NCBI GenBank assembly: GCA_964626755.1
Contig: CAZVGO010000049.1
Location: forward strand, 1 to 64,000
Reading direction: 5' to 3'
Origin: JACDAV01 sp964626755
GTDB taxonomy: Bacteria > Chloroflexota > Limnocylindria > Limnocylindrales > CSP1-4
Length of the DNA: 64,000 nucleotides
Shown here: piece by piece, positions 31,965 to 40,544 of the stretch
Position numbering within the stretch: the first letter of the stretch is position 1
How the letters are laid out: each line of letters opens with the position of its first letter
The notes under the pieces: generated by a model
The model's database searches: none
The model's input: the letters and a program-made list of their open reading frames with translations, nothing else
What the model was told of the DNA's origin: nothing
Translations under genes and position numbers: made by a program

Positions 31965-34340
31965 TCAATACGGCCACGTCCAGCCGGCAATCTCCGGCGG
32001 GTCCTCCCCGTGCTCGCGGGCGAACGCCGTTGCCTGAAGCCGCTCGTCCACGAGGTGCTGGCGGAACTCCGCGGCCCGCGATCCGAGTCCGGGCACCCGA
32101 TCGATGACGTCGATCACGAGATGAAACCGATCGAGGTCGTTGCGGACGACCATGTCGAAGGGGGTCGTGACCGTCCCTTCCTCCTTGTAGCCACGGACAT
32201 GGATGTTGTCGTGGTTCGTCCGTCGGTACCCGAGCCGGTGGATGAGCCACGGATAGCCGTGGTAGGCGAAGATGACCGGCCGATCCGTCGTGAACAGCGC
32301 GTCGAACTCGGGATCCGTGAGCCCGTGCGGATGCTCCTTTGAATCCTGGATCCGCATGAGGTCGACGACGTTCACGACGCGCACCTTGAGGTCCGGCAGG
32401 TGCTGGCGGATGAGATCGACCGCCGCCAGGGTCTCGAGCGTTGGGACGTCGCCGCAGCAGGCCATCACCACATCCGGGTCGCCGCCGTCGTTGCTCGCCC
32501 AGTCCCAGATGCCGATCCCGCGGGTGCAATGAAGGATCGCGTCTTCCATCGACAGGTAGGTGAGCGCGGGCTGCTTGCCCGCGACGATGACGTTGACGTA
32601 GTTGCGGCTGCGAAGGCAGTGATCCGCCACCGACAGCAGGCAGTTCGTGTCGGGCGGAAGGTAGACACGGATGACCTCGGCCTTCTTGTTCAGGACGTGG
32701 TCGATGAAGCCAGGGTCCTGGTGGCTGAAGCCGTTGTGGTCCTGCCGCCAGACGTGGCTCGTGAGCAGGTAGTTCAGCGAGGCGATCGGGCGCCGCCACG
32801 GGATCTCGCGCGTCATCTTCAGCCATTTCGCGTGCTGGTTGAACATTGAGTCGATGACGTGGATGAAGGCCTCGTAGCAGCTGAACAGGCCGTGCCGGCC
32901 GGTCAGGAGGTAGCCCTCCAGCCAGCCCTGGCAGAGGTGTTCGGACAGGATCTCCATCACCCGGCCCTCGGGAGCGAGGTGATCGTCGCCCGGACGGGTG
33001 TCCGCCATCCAGACGCGATCGGTCTCTTCGAAGACGGCATCGAGGCGGTTCGACGTCGTCTCATCCGGCCCGAACAGGCGGAATGTCGTCGGGTTGTCCC
33101 GGATGATGTCGCGCAGGAACTGCCCCAGCACGCGGGTTGCCTCGCTGCGCTGGGTGCCCGGCTTCGCGGCGTCGACTCCATAGTCGCGGAAGTCCGGTAG
33201 CCGGAGGTTCTTCAGCAGGAGGCCACCGTTCGCGTGCGGGTTCGCGCTCATCCGGCGTGGGCCTTCCGGTGCGAGAGAGAGGAGCTCCGGACGTGGGGTG
33301 CCATCCTCGTCGAAGAGGTCCTCCGGCCGGTAGGAACGCAGCCACTTCTCGAGGAGCGCCAGATGGGCGGAGTTGTGGCGGACGTCGGCCATCGGCACCT
33401 GGTGCGACCGCCACGTGCCCTCGGTCTGCTTGCCGTCGACCTCCTTCGGACCGGTCCACCCCTTGGGCGTGCGGAGGATGATCATCGGCCAGCGCGGGCG
33501 CCGGACCTCGCCGGCCCGAGCCGCTGCCTTGATCCGCTCGATCTCGTCGACCACGAGATCCAGCATCGCGGCCATCTCCGCGTGGACGGCCATCGGGTCG
33601 TCCCCGGCGACGACATGTGGCTCGTATCCGTAGCCCACGAACAGGGAGCGCAGCTCGTCGTCGCCGATCCGGTCGAGGACGGTCGGGTTGGCGATCTTGT
33701 ATCCGTTGAGGTGGAGGATCGGGACGACGGTGCCATCGACCTTCGGGTTGACGAACTTGTTCGAATGCCAGCTCGCGGCCAGCGGGCCGGTCTCGGCTTC
33801 GCCGTCGCCGACGACGCAGAACACCACGAGATCGGGGTTGTCGAACGCGGCCCCGTATGCGTGGACGAGCGCGTAGCCGAGCTCCCCGCCTTCATGGATC
33901 GAGCCGGGTGTCTCCGGCGTGACGTGGCTGCCGATGCCGCCTGGGAACGAGAACTGGCGGAAGAGCCGGCGCATCCCCTCCTCGTCGCGGCGAAGATCCG
34001 GATTGACCTCGCCGGCGGTCCCTTCGAGCCAGGCGTTGGCAACGGCGGCAGGACCACCGTGGCCGGGCCCGACGATCCAGATCGCGTCGAGGTCGCGCGC
34101 CTTGATCACGCGGTTGGCGTGGACGTAGATGAGGTTGAGGCCCGGGGTCGTGCCCCAGTGGCCAAGCAGGCGTGGCTTGGTGTGCTCCGGCTTGAGCTTC
34201 TCGCGAAGAAGTGGGTTGTCGAGAAGGTAGATCTGACCGACCGACAGGTAGTTCGCGGCTCGCCACCACGCGTCGATCCGAGCCAGATCGGCCTCGGCGC
34301 TCCGGGCGGCCCTGGTGCCCGCGTCAATCGTCCTGGTCAT
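31965..34340 (-). CDS. xfp: Xylulose-5-phosphate/fructose-6-phosphate phosphoketolase
   Basis: A thiamine-diphosphate enzyme that splits xylulose-5-phosphate or fructose-6-phosphate with phosphate to give acetyl-phosphate and a shorter sugar phosphate. The 791 residues match the family length. Motifs include LLGHWGTTPGLN, WIVGPGHGGPA, SFPGGIGSHV, HEGGELGYAL and the TPP-binding GDGEAETGPLA...WHSNKF. ATG 34340 follows GGGAGG; the longer frame to 34373 is less likely. It is followed by ackA in the same operon, giving ATP from acetyl-phosphate. Such a shunt fits energy conservation when respiration is limited. Confidence 0.95.
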   Translation of the reverse strand: MTRTIDAGTRAARSAEADLARIDAWWRAANYLSVGQIYLLDNPLLREKLKPEHTKPRLLGHWGTTPGLNLIYVHANRVIKARDLDAIWIVGPGHGGPAAVANAWLEGTAGEVNPDLRRDEEGMRRLFRQFSFPGGIGSHVTPETPGSIHEGGELGYALVHAYGAAFDNPDLVVFCVVGDGEAETGPLAASWHSNKFVNPKVDGTVVPILHLNGYKIANPTVLDRIGDDELRSLFVGYGYEPHVVAGDDPMAVHAEMAAMLDLVVDEIERIKAAARAGEVRRPRWPMIILRTPKGWTGPKEVDGKQTEGTWRSHQVPMADVRHNSAHLALLEKWLRSYRPEDLFDEDGTPRPELLSLAPEGPRRMSANPHANGGLLLKNLRLPDFRDYGVDAAKPGTQRSEATRVLGQFLRDIIRDNPTTFRLFGPDETTSNRLDAVFEETDRVWMADTRPGDDHLAPEGRVMEILSEHLCQGWLEGYLLTGRHGLFSCYEAFIHVIDSMFNQHAKWLKMTREIPWRRPIASLNYLLTSHVWRQDHNGFSHQDPGFIDHVLNKKAEVIRVYLPPDTNCLLSVADHCLRSRNYVNVIVAGKQPALTYLSMEDAILHCTRGIGIWDWASNDGGDPDVVMACCGDVPTLETLAAVDLIRQHLPDLKVRVVNVVDLMRIQDSKEHPHGLTDPEFDALFTTDRPVIFAYHGYPWLIHRLGYRRTNHDNIHVRGYKEEGTVTTPFDMVVRNDLDRFHLVIDVIDRVPGLGSRAAEFRQHLVDERLQATAFAREHGEDPPEIAGWTWPY

Positions 34341-34412
34341 CACGCCGTCCTCCCGCGTGTTGCGCGCGTTCATCCATCAGCGTACGCGCTCCGGGCGAAA
34401 ACTCCGCGCTCC

Positions 34413-36977
34413 TTACGCCACCCAGGTCGAGGCGCGACGCCGCCGGATCAGGTCGGCGGCGAGGGCCGGGGCGAGAGCGATCAGGGCGATTGCAACGATC
34501 TCGAACGTGTCGAGCGGGGTTGCGCGGAAGGCCTCCGCCAGGGGCGGGACGAGCGGGATGGCAAGTTGCACAAGCGCCGCCCCGATGCAGGCGACGGCCA
34601 GGAAGCGGTTCGGCGCGAGCTTCGTCACCGGATGGACCAGGCTGCGATTCGAATAGGCGCGGACGAGCTGGCCCAGGACGAGCGCGTTGAAGGCGAGCCA
34701 GCGCGCGTGGTCGTCGCCTCCGCCCTGCCACATCACGAGGCCCAGGGTCGCCAGCGCGGTCGCGCCTCCCGCCAGGGAGATCCGGACAAGGAGCGAGCGA
34801 GTCAGCAACGGGACGCCCCGCGGCCGCGGTGGCCGGCGCATCGCGTCGGGCTCCGCAGGTTCCCGCTCGAAGGCGACCGAGGCCGCGAGATCGATGAACA
34901 GCTCCAGCCACAGGATCTGGATCGGCAGGAGCGGTTGGCCGTACCCGGCGAGCGTCGCAATGAGGATGAAGCCCAGGAGCGCGACATGGGTCGACGTCAG
35001 GAACACGAGGCCCTTCTGGACGTTGGCCACGATGCGCCTGCCTTCGCCGAGCCCGGCCATCAGCGTGGCGAATGAGTCGTCGCCGAGGACGAGGTCGGCG
35101 GCCTCCCGGGCGACGGCGGTGCCACTGCCCATGGCGACGCCGACGTCGGCGCGCTGAAGGGCCGGGGCGTCGTTCACCCCGTCACCCGTCACGGCGACGG
35201 TTCGCCCGCCGGCCACGGCGGCATCGACGAGGCGAAGCTTCTGGTCGGGTGTCGCTCGGGCGACGACGTCCAGGTCCCGTAGCGCGTCGCGCAGCGCGTC
35301 GTCGGACATCGCCTCGAGGTCCGCTCCGGTGGCGATCCGCTCCCCTCCCAAGCCTGCCGACCGGGCGATCGCCGCAGCCGTCGTGGGATGGTCGCCCGTC
35401 ACGACCAGCGTCTGGATCCCGGCTTCGGCGGCCGTCCGGAGCGCGTCCTGCACGCCCGGCCGGAGGGAGTCCGAGAACGCCAGCACCGCCCGCGGCGCCC
35501 ATGCGGCCCTGTCGCGGCGGCCGGCCAGGAGCAGGAGTCGCTGGCCGGCTTCCGCGGGCGCTTCCACGAGCCGCCGCCAGGCGGCGATGGTGTCGTCCCC
35601 CCCGAGCCCGAGCACGGCCTCGGGGGCGCCGACGGCGAGCTCTTCGACGGCGCCGTCTCGCCGAGCAACCGTCGACGAGTACGGCTGGCCATCGCGCGGC
35701 GGGCGGCTCGCGATGCAGTCTGCCGGGTCGAGCGATGGCAAATCGCCACCCAGCGCCGCGGCGATGGCGCTAGTGAACGATCCACGGCCCGCTCCAAGGT
35801 CTACCGTCCAGGCGTCGCTCTCGGCGCGCAGCGCGTCGACGAGCAGTGCTCGCCGCGTGGCGGCGTCGTCGACGACGCCGCCCGGCACGAGGACCGCCCC
35901 CAGGGCCAGCCGGTTCTCGGTCAGCGTGCCCGTCTTGTCGGTGATGATGAGATCGATCGCGCCGAGTGTCTCCTGGGCATTGAGCCGGCGAACGAGGACG
36001 CCTCGCTTGAGCAGCCGGTAGGCACCCAGCCCGAGGACGACCGCCAGCAGCACTGGGGGCTCCTCGGGGATGGCGGCGATCGCCGCGGAGATCCCGGCCA
36101 GCACTGCCTCGCCAAGGGTCGCGCCACGGGCCAGGCCGAGGCCGACCGTCAGCGCAATCAGGCCCGCCGCGACGACGAGGAGGATCCGAACGAGCCGATC
36201 GAGCTCGCGCTGGAGGGGCGATCGGCTTCGGCTTGGCGTGCCGAGCGTCGCGGCGATCCGCCCAACCTCGGTCGCCATCCCGGTCCCGACGACGACTCCT
36301 TCCCCCCGCCCGATGACGACGGCGGTCCCCGCGAATGCCATCGAACGGCGATCCGCAAGCGTCGTCTGCCGATCGTCCGGCTCGGTCGTCGCCTCCTCCG
36401 GCAGCGACTCGCCGGTCAGTACGCTCGAGTCGAGCGTGAGCGCGTCGGAGCGGATCAGCCGCAGGTCTGCCGGTACGACGTCGCCGACGCGGATGAGCAC
36501 GACGTCGCCGGCGACGAGGTCGCGAGCAGGGATCTCGCGAACGGCTCCGTCGCGTCGCGCATGGGCGCGGGGGGCGGCCGCGTTGCGAAGGGCCTGGAGG
36601 GCCCGCTCGCCCCGGTACGCGGTCACGACATCGGCGCCGACGATCGGGATGAGCCCGAGCAGAATGAGCAGCCCGTCGCGAACCTCCCCGAGGGCCACGG
36701 CGAGGAGGCCCGCAACCACAAGGAGGATGACGAACGGCTCGGTCGCGGCATGGATGAGCGACGCGACGAGCGACGGGGGCCGGGCGCGCTCCAGCTCGTT
36801 CGGCCCGTTCAACGCGAGCCGCCGCGCCGCCTCGCTCGTCGGAAGGCCCGACGCCGGGTTGACGTCGAGACGCGTCAGGACGACGGCGCCCGGCAGAGCA
36901 TGGGCCGGCAGCGTGTCGGCCCGCCCAGGGGAAGGATCAGTCACGGCCGAAGATTGCCCGGTCCGCGGGACGGACAC
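34413..36977 (-). CDS. P-type cation-transporting ATPase (type II-like)
   Basis: An 854-residue ion pump. It has an N-terminal cation-ATPase domain, about ten membrane helices, the phosphorylation site DKTGTLT, the actuator motif LTGESLP and the hinge motif TGDGVNDAP. The helix-4 ion-site motif is PEEPP rather than the PEGLP of calcium pumps or PEEFP-like variants, so the transported ion (calcium, magnesium or another) is uncertain. The start is a GTG at 36977, five bases after the GNAT stop. A second GTG 12 codons later is possible. Likely co-transcribed with the GNAT and hemerythrin genes upstream. Confidence 0.88.
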   Translation of the reverse strand: MSVPRTGQSSAVTDPSPGRADTLPAHALPGAVVLTRLDVNPASGLPTSEAARRLALNGPNELERARPPSLVASLIHAATEPFVILLVVAGLLAVALGEVRDGLLILLGLIPIVGADVVTAYRGERALQALRNAAAPRAHARRDGAVREIPARDLVAGDVVLIRVGDVVPADLRLIRSDALTLDSSVLTGESLPEEATTEPDDRQTTLADRRSMAFAGTAVVIGRGEGVVVGTGMATEVGRIAATLGTPSRSRSPLQRELDRLVRILLVVAAGLIALTVGLGLARGATLGEAVLAGISAAIAAIPEEPPVLLAVVLGLGAYRLLKRGVLVRRLNAQETLGAIDLIITDKTGTLTENRLALGAVLVPGGVVDDAATRRALLVDALRAESDAWTVDLGAGRGSFTSAIAAALGGDLPSLDPADCIASRPPRDGQPYSSTVARRDGAVEELAVGAPEAVLGLGGDDTIAAWRRLVEAPAEAGQRLLLLAGRRDRAAWAPRAVLAFSDSLRPGVQDALRTAAEAGIQTLVVTGDHPTTAAAIARSAGLGGERIATGADLEAMSDDALRDALRDLDVVARATPDQKLRLVDAAVAGGRTVAVTGDGVNDAPALQRADVGVAMGSGTAVAREAADLVLGDDSFATLMAGLGEGRRIVANVQKGLVFLTSTHVALLGFILIATLAGYGQPLLPIQILWLELFIDLAASVAFEREPAEPDAMRRPPRPRGVPLLTRSLLVRISLAGGATALATLGLVMWQGGGDDHARWLAFNALVLGQLVRAYSNRSLVHPVTKLAPNRFLAVACIGAALVQLAIPLVPPLAEAFRATPLDTFEIVAIALIALAPALAADLIRRRRASTWVA

Positions 36978-36981
36978 GGGC

Positions 36982-37563
36982 TCAGGCTGCCGCGCTCCGG
37001 CGCCACACGTCGATGGTCACCTCGAGGACGTTGCTGCCGATGGGTCGCAGCGACATCGGCAGCCCGAGGCCGGCGAGGAGGCGGCGAATCCCGAGATTGC
37101 TCTCGAGAGTGGTCGCCGTCAACGTCGCGACACCTGCGGCAGCCGCCCACGCGAGGCCGGCGTTCATCAACCGCCGTCCGATCCCGCGCCCCTGGAATGC
37201 GTCCGCGACGGCGATGGCGACCTCAGCCCTGCCGGCGCCATCGGGCTCGAGGCAGAGGTGACCGACGAGGCGCGGGAATTCCCGGCCCGCGACCTGGACC
37301 TCGGCCACGAACCCCTCCCGGTGATGATGATCCGGAGTACAGAAGGACGCTGACTGCCTGGGGCTGATTCCTGAGGTCCCACCGAAGAAGCGCGCCCAGC
37401 GGCTCTCCGGTGAGAGGTCCTGGTAGAAGCGCTCGAGCGCCTCGCCGTCAGCCGGCCGAATCGGCCGGATCCGGACGACCGGGACCGGCGCTTGCCACCG
37501 GACCAGGCGCGCCTCGGGCGCCGGTCGGAGGGCTCGGCTAGGGCGGGTCGGCGGTGTCGTCAT
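36982..37563 (-). CDS. GNAT-family N-acetyltransferase
   Basis: A 193-residue acetyltransferase. The fold is recognisable from RIRPIRPADGEALERFYQ at the start, the substrate-side strand EVAIAVADAFQ and the acetyl-CoA-binding turn QGRGIGRRLM, followed by AWAAAAGVATLTATTLESN. The acceptor substrate cannot be predicted. The ATG at 37563 lies inside the 3' end of the hemerythrin gene (26-base overlap), so these genes form an operon with the ATPase. A sequence resembling the DosR-type box (GGACC-CATC-GGCCC, 37631-37644) is 68 bases upstream, within the hemerythrin coding region. Confidence 0.85.
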   Translation of the reverse strand: MTTPPTRPSRALRPAPEARLVRWQAPVPVVRIRPIRPADGEALERFYQDLSPESRWARFFGGTSGISPRQSASFCTPDHHHREGFVAEVQVAGREFPRLVGHLCLEPDGAGRAEVAIAVADAFQGRGIGRRLMNAGLAWAAAAGVATLTATTLESNLGIRRLLAGLGLPMSLRPIGSNVLEVTIDVWRRSAAA

Positions 37564-38101
37564 GCACAGAGCGTGCGTCTGCGGCCGCGGCGACACGAGG
37601 GTCGAGCGACCCCGCTTCGAGAGTCCGAATGGACCCATCGGCCCGAGACCGTCCCTGCGCCAGGAGGGAGCGGATCAATCGATCCTCGCGGTCGACATGG
37701 GCGTGCAGCAACCTGTGGACGGCCTCGACGATCGATCGAGCCTCGATGCCCTGGCCGGGCGTGGCCTCACGCTCGATCGCGTGGCGGAGGGCCGTCAGGC
37801 GCCCGACCAGGGCGGCTGCCCGATCGTGCTCAGCCCGATCCTGGACGAGCATCGGATCCAGCCCGGCGAGCCGCTCCACCTCCGGATGGAACACCCGCTC
37901 CTCCCAGCGTAGGTGCGGCAGCACGTCCTGCTCGAGCCACTCCCCGATCCTCGCCAGCTGCGGGCCGAGGTCATGGCGGACGTGCCCGCCCGCGCCGTGG
38001 GCCACCTGGGGCAGCCCTTCGAGCGCATGCCGCAGCTCGCGATGCTCGTGAACGAGATAGCCGAGCTCGGGTGCGATCTCCCACCTCGCCTCCATCACCA
38101 C
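37538..38101 (-). CDS. Hemerythrin-like HHE-domain protein
   Basis: A 187-residue protein with an all-helical hemerythrin/HHE fold. Candidate di-iron ligands are spaced in HEHRELRHALEG, PHLRWEERVFHPE, DRAEHDRAAAL and HRLLHAHVDREDRL, giving the His/Glu set needed for an oxygen- or NO-binding di-iron centre. A GGAGG is six bases before a GTG at 38101; GTG 38098 and ATG 38095 are alternatives. The C-terminal 35 residues are polar and probably disordered. A perfect DosR-type box (38245-38258) lies in the divergent intergenic region. A role in sensing or buffering oxygen or NO is inferred. Confidence 0.8.
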   Translation of the reverse strand: MVMEARWEIAPELGYLVHEHRELRHALEGLPQVAHGAGGHVRHDLGPQLARIGEWLEQDVLPHLRWEERVFHPEVERLAGLDPMLVQDRAEHDRAAALVGRLTALRHAIEREATPGQGIEARSIVEAVHRLLHAHVDREDRLIRSLLAQGRSRADGSIRTLEAGSLDPRVAAAADARSVHDDTADPP

Positions 38102-38244
38102 CGTGCACCTCCGATCGGCCGGCACGCCCCCGACGCCTCTGACTTCGCCAGCATCGGCTTCCGGGGTCCCCGCGGCGAGTGCCGGAGCGCCCGGATCGAC
38201 CGGGCCGCTGTTCCCGCTCCCGCAGCGCGGTTCGGGCAATCGTC

Positions 38245-38258
38245 GGGACGTTCGGCCC
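38245..38258. promoter_or_regulatory. DosR-box-like palindrome A (hemerythrin / 38296 gene)
   Basis: GGGAC-GTTC-GGCCC. It is 38 bases before the plus-strand ATG at 38296 and 144 bases before the hemerythrin start. It fits the consensus GGGMC-STTN-GGCCC exactly and has the half-site geometry of the mycobacterial DosR box. The core ACGTTCGGCCCTG also occurs at 63013-63025. Confidence 0.5.
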
Positions 38259-38295
38259 TGTTCAGCCCGTGGCGTGCGGGGCGACGCTGAGCCCG

Positions 38296-39009
38296 ATGAA
38301 CGATCGATCGATTGCCACGCGTGAGCGAGTCGTCGAGCCACGCAACGCCGCCGCGCTCCTCGAACATTGGGGCTTCCTCGCCCGACCGGACCTCCCGGAC
38401 CGGGCGGGTCCAGCGCTGCTCCTCGTCGCGATGCGCGAGCGTCCCACACTCCGCCACTACGACCCGGAGTCGATCCGCTACTGGACCTCGGTCGATGACC
38501 GAGGCGTACTGAGGGTCGTCGATCGACATGTTCGGCTGCCGCTCGATGAGGCGTTCTCGTGGGGCCGGATCACGATCGTGGATCGCCTCGGCGTCACGAA
38601 CGAGTACGTGGGATTCGGCGGCCGCGTTCTGGCCGAGGAGGTCGATGGCGACGCGATCGTCGTGTTCGAGTCGCCAGCACCGATCCTCCGTCGCGGCGGA
38701 CACAGCCAGCGCTGGGACCGGGGCGCGGAGGAGGTCGCCGCATTCTTCGGCCGGTTTCTCCTGGCCGTCGACGTCGTCCCCGGCTTCGAATCCCTGGCAG
38801 CTGCAGCGTCGCCCGACGCGATCTATGCGGCATTCCTCATTGATACCGCGAGGCGCCATCGGGAGAGCGACGTGCTGCGCCGAATCGACCCGGAACTGTC
38901 GGCGCTTCTGCGTGGCGAGGAGCTACGAGTGCGGAATGAGCGACCAGCGATCTGGCAGGCCGGTGGGCGGCTGCTCGCTGAGACGCGACGGGACCTGCAG
39001 CCGGTCTGA
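38296..39009 (+). CDS. Conserved-looking protein of unknown function, first of a stress-island trio
   Basis: A 237-residue soluble protein with no signal or membrane helix. The sequence is rich in Arg, Asp and Glu, with well-defined strand-like blocks (GFGGRVLAEEVDGDAIVVFES) and a C-terminal helical part (YAAFLIDTARRHRESDVLRR). I do not recognise the family. ATG 38296 is chosen because upstream codons overlap the regulatory box. It is followed by a 100-residue protein and a hydrogenase-maturation-protease-like protein on the same strand. The DosR-type box A lies 38 bases before the start, so it is probably induced with its neighbours. Confidence 0.6.
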   Translation: MNDRSIATRERVVEPRNAAALLEHWGFLARPDLPDRAGPALLLVAMRERPTLRHYDPESIRYWTSVDDRGVLRVVDRHVRLPLDEAFSWGRITIVDRLGVTNEYVGFGGRVLAEEVDGDAIVVFESPAPILRRGGHSQRWDRGAEEVAAFFGRFLLAVDVVPGFESLAAAASPDAIYAAFLIDTARRHRESDVLRRIDPELSALLRGEELRVRNERPAIWQAGGRLLAETRRDLQPV

Positions 39010-39012
39010 TAG

Positions 39013-39026
39013 GTGCCGAACGGCAC
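39013..39026. promoter_or_regulatory. DosR-box-like palindrome I (upstream of 39091 gene)
   Basis: GTGCC-GAAC-GGCAC has perfect 5-base arms and the same 4-base spacing and GTTC/GAAC centre as the other boxes. It starts four bases after the previous stop and ends 64 bases before the next ATG. Weaker fit in the outer bases (GTG instead of GGG). Confidence 0.35.
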
Positions 39027-39090
39027 GCGGCGGCGAGTCCGCGCGCGGCGACGATGAGCCCGAACTGGTCGCGGACGAGGAGGTCGAGAC

Positions 39091-39393
39091 ATGCTGCTGG
39101 TCACCGGCATTCCGCTGCACCGCCGCGTCCGCTCGGAGTTCGCCCGGACCAGGCTGACGGAGGCGGCCTATGACGCGGCGATGGACGCGCTGCATCCGGC
39201 GCTCCACGAAGTCTCCAGCGTGGACGAGCGGACCTGGCTGCGCGAGGCTCTTGCCCGTCCGCTCCACCTCGCCGTCGAGGCAGCTCTCGACATGCTCGCG
39301 ATCGAGCTCGACGTTGCCCTGGAGGATGCGCCGGTGTCGCTCCGCCGGAAGATCGAGGACACGCCGCGCTGGCGAGTCCCTGGATGGAAGTGA
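39091..39393 (+). CDS. Small helical protein of unknown function
   Basis: A 100-residue protein starting after GAGGAGG. It is predicted to be mostly helical with regular Leu/Ala spacing (ALARPLHLAVEAALDMLAIELDVALEDAP) and a basic end (SLRRKIEDTPRWRVPGWK). There is no signal peptide, cysteine pair or recognised motif. It lies between the 237-residue unknown protein and the hydrogenase-maturation-protease-like gene, probably in the same transcript, and has its own candidate box at 39013-39026. Function not assigned. Confidence 0.55.
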   Translation: MLLVTGIPLHRRVRSEFARTRLTEAAYDAAMDALHPALHEVSSVDERTWLREALARPLHLAVEAALDMLAIELDVALEDAPVSLRRKIEDTPRWRVPGWK

Positions 39394-39400
39394 GCCGACC

Positions 39401-39919
39401 TTGACGCTCGCCCCCGGCCCGCCCACAGCCGGCCGGCTCCTACCCCCATCGATCCGCCTGTTCGTTTGTGGCAGCGCCGACCGTGGCGACGACGGAGCGG
39501 CGCTCGTCGCCGTCGCGGGACTCCTGCCAACTCTCCCGCGGGCCGTCCTCGATCGTGTCGAGGTTCGCCGCTGCAACCAGCTCGCGGTCGAGGACCTCGT
39601 CGCTGTCCCGTCCGGCATGGCCACCGTGCTCGTCGACGCAGCCGTCGGCATCGCTCCCGGGCAGGTCATCGTCCTGCCGCTCGACCGCGTCGCCCGCCAG
39701 CGGAGCGGGCCGGCCCCGCACTCATCCCACGCGCTGCCGGCGGACGTCGCGATCCGGCTTGCGGCCGACTTGCGCGGGAACGTCCCGGCGGGCAGCTTCG
39801 TCGGTATTGGTGGCCGCTCGTTCGCATTCGGCCGGCCGTTGTCACGCCCGGTCCGGTCGGGGCTCGGCCGCTTCAGGCGAGCGCTCGGGGCCGAGCTGAC
39901 CCGCCTGGCGGCGAGCTGA
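39401..39919 (+). CDS. Hydrogenase-maturation-protease-like protein (M52 family)
   Basis: A protein of about 172 residues resembling HycI/HybD endopeptidases that trim nickel-iron hydrogenase large subunits. The N-terminal CGSADRGDDGAALVAV replaces the canonical GxGNxLxxDDGxG. The second acidic ligand is in VLVDAAVG, and the late His ligand in SSHALPADVAIRLA, so the three nickel-binding positions appear kept. No ATG is available in frame; the TTG at 39401, seven bases after the previous stop, is the best start. No hydrogenase gene is in the window, so it may act on a distant hydrogenase or have another substrate. Confidence 0.7.
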   Translation: MTLAPGPPTAGRLLPPSIRLFVCGSADRGDDGAALVAVAGLLPTLPRAVLDRVEVRRCNQLAVEDLVAVPSGMATVLVDAAVGIAPGQVIVLPLDRVARQRSGPAPHSSHALPADVAIRLAADLRGNVPAGSFVGIGGRSFAFGRPLSRPVRSGLGRFRRALGAELTRLAAS

Positions 39920-39959
39920 GGAGCGGCGACCGGCGGCGATCGTCGATCGCGGCGGTGCT

Positions 39960-40544
39960 TCAGCCGATCTCGCCGAGCGCCGCCCTCGTGCTTCCGGCCA
40001 CGTCCTCGACGTGGCGGCCGTCGCTCCGCTCCGCGGGGTAGCCCAGCTGCCCATCCGCCCGGGCGTCGCCGTGCCCGGCCGCGCGGGCGACGAGGACGGG
40101 GCAGAGCGCGTTCCGGACGACGTACTCGGACACGCTGCCCAGGAGAAGCCGTCCGAGCGGCCCGCGGCCATGGCTGCCGACGAGGAGGAGGTCAGCCTGC
40201 TCGGCTTGGGCCGCGGCGACGATCGACTCGGCCGGGTCGCCATCCCACACGAGGAAGGTCACGGGGACCCCGGCTCCGCGCCCTCGCCGGACCAGCTGCT
40301 GGGCTGCCGTCACGCGTCGCTCCCGGACCTGGTCGACCCGGGCCCGGAACCGCCCGCCGGGCAGGCGCAGCTCGCCCGGATCGATGACGCTGACGACGAG
40401 AAGGGATGCACCGAGCCGGCGGGCCAGGTCGAAACCCCAGTCGGTCGCGACATCGGAGGCGTGGGACAGGTCCGTCGCGAGGAGGATCTTGCGGATCGTC
40501 GTCGAAGGGACGCGTCCGTCGCCCGGGGTGGTCGTGGGCGTCAT
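39960..40544 (-). CDS. Universal stress protein, single domain with C-terminal tail
   Basis: A 194-residue USP. The alpha/beta nucleotide-binding domain starts IRKILLATDLSHASDVA and ends with the ATP-binding signature GSHGRGPLGRLLLGSVSEYV, then VLVARA. Gly-x2-Gly-x9-Gly-Ser is intact, so ATP binding is likely. A 35-residue polar tail follows. The ATG at 40544 overlaps the stop of the multicopper oxidase gene, so the two are translationally coupled. USPs support survival of growth arrest and low oxygen. This is one of four USP genes in the right half of the window. Confidence 0.88.
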   Translation of the reverse strand: MTPTTTPGDGRVPSTTIRKILLATDLSHASDVATDWGFDLARRLGASLLVVSVIDPGELRLPGGRFRARVDQVRERRVTAAQQLVRRGRGAGVPVTFLVWDGDPAESIVAAAQAEQADLLLVGSHGRGPLGRLLLGSVSEYVVRNALCPVLVARAAGHGDARADGQLGYPAERSDGRHVEDVAGSTRAALGEIG

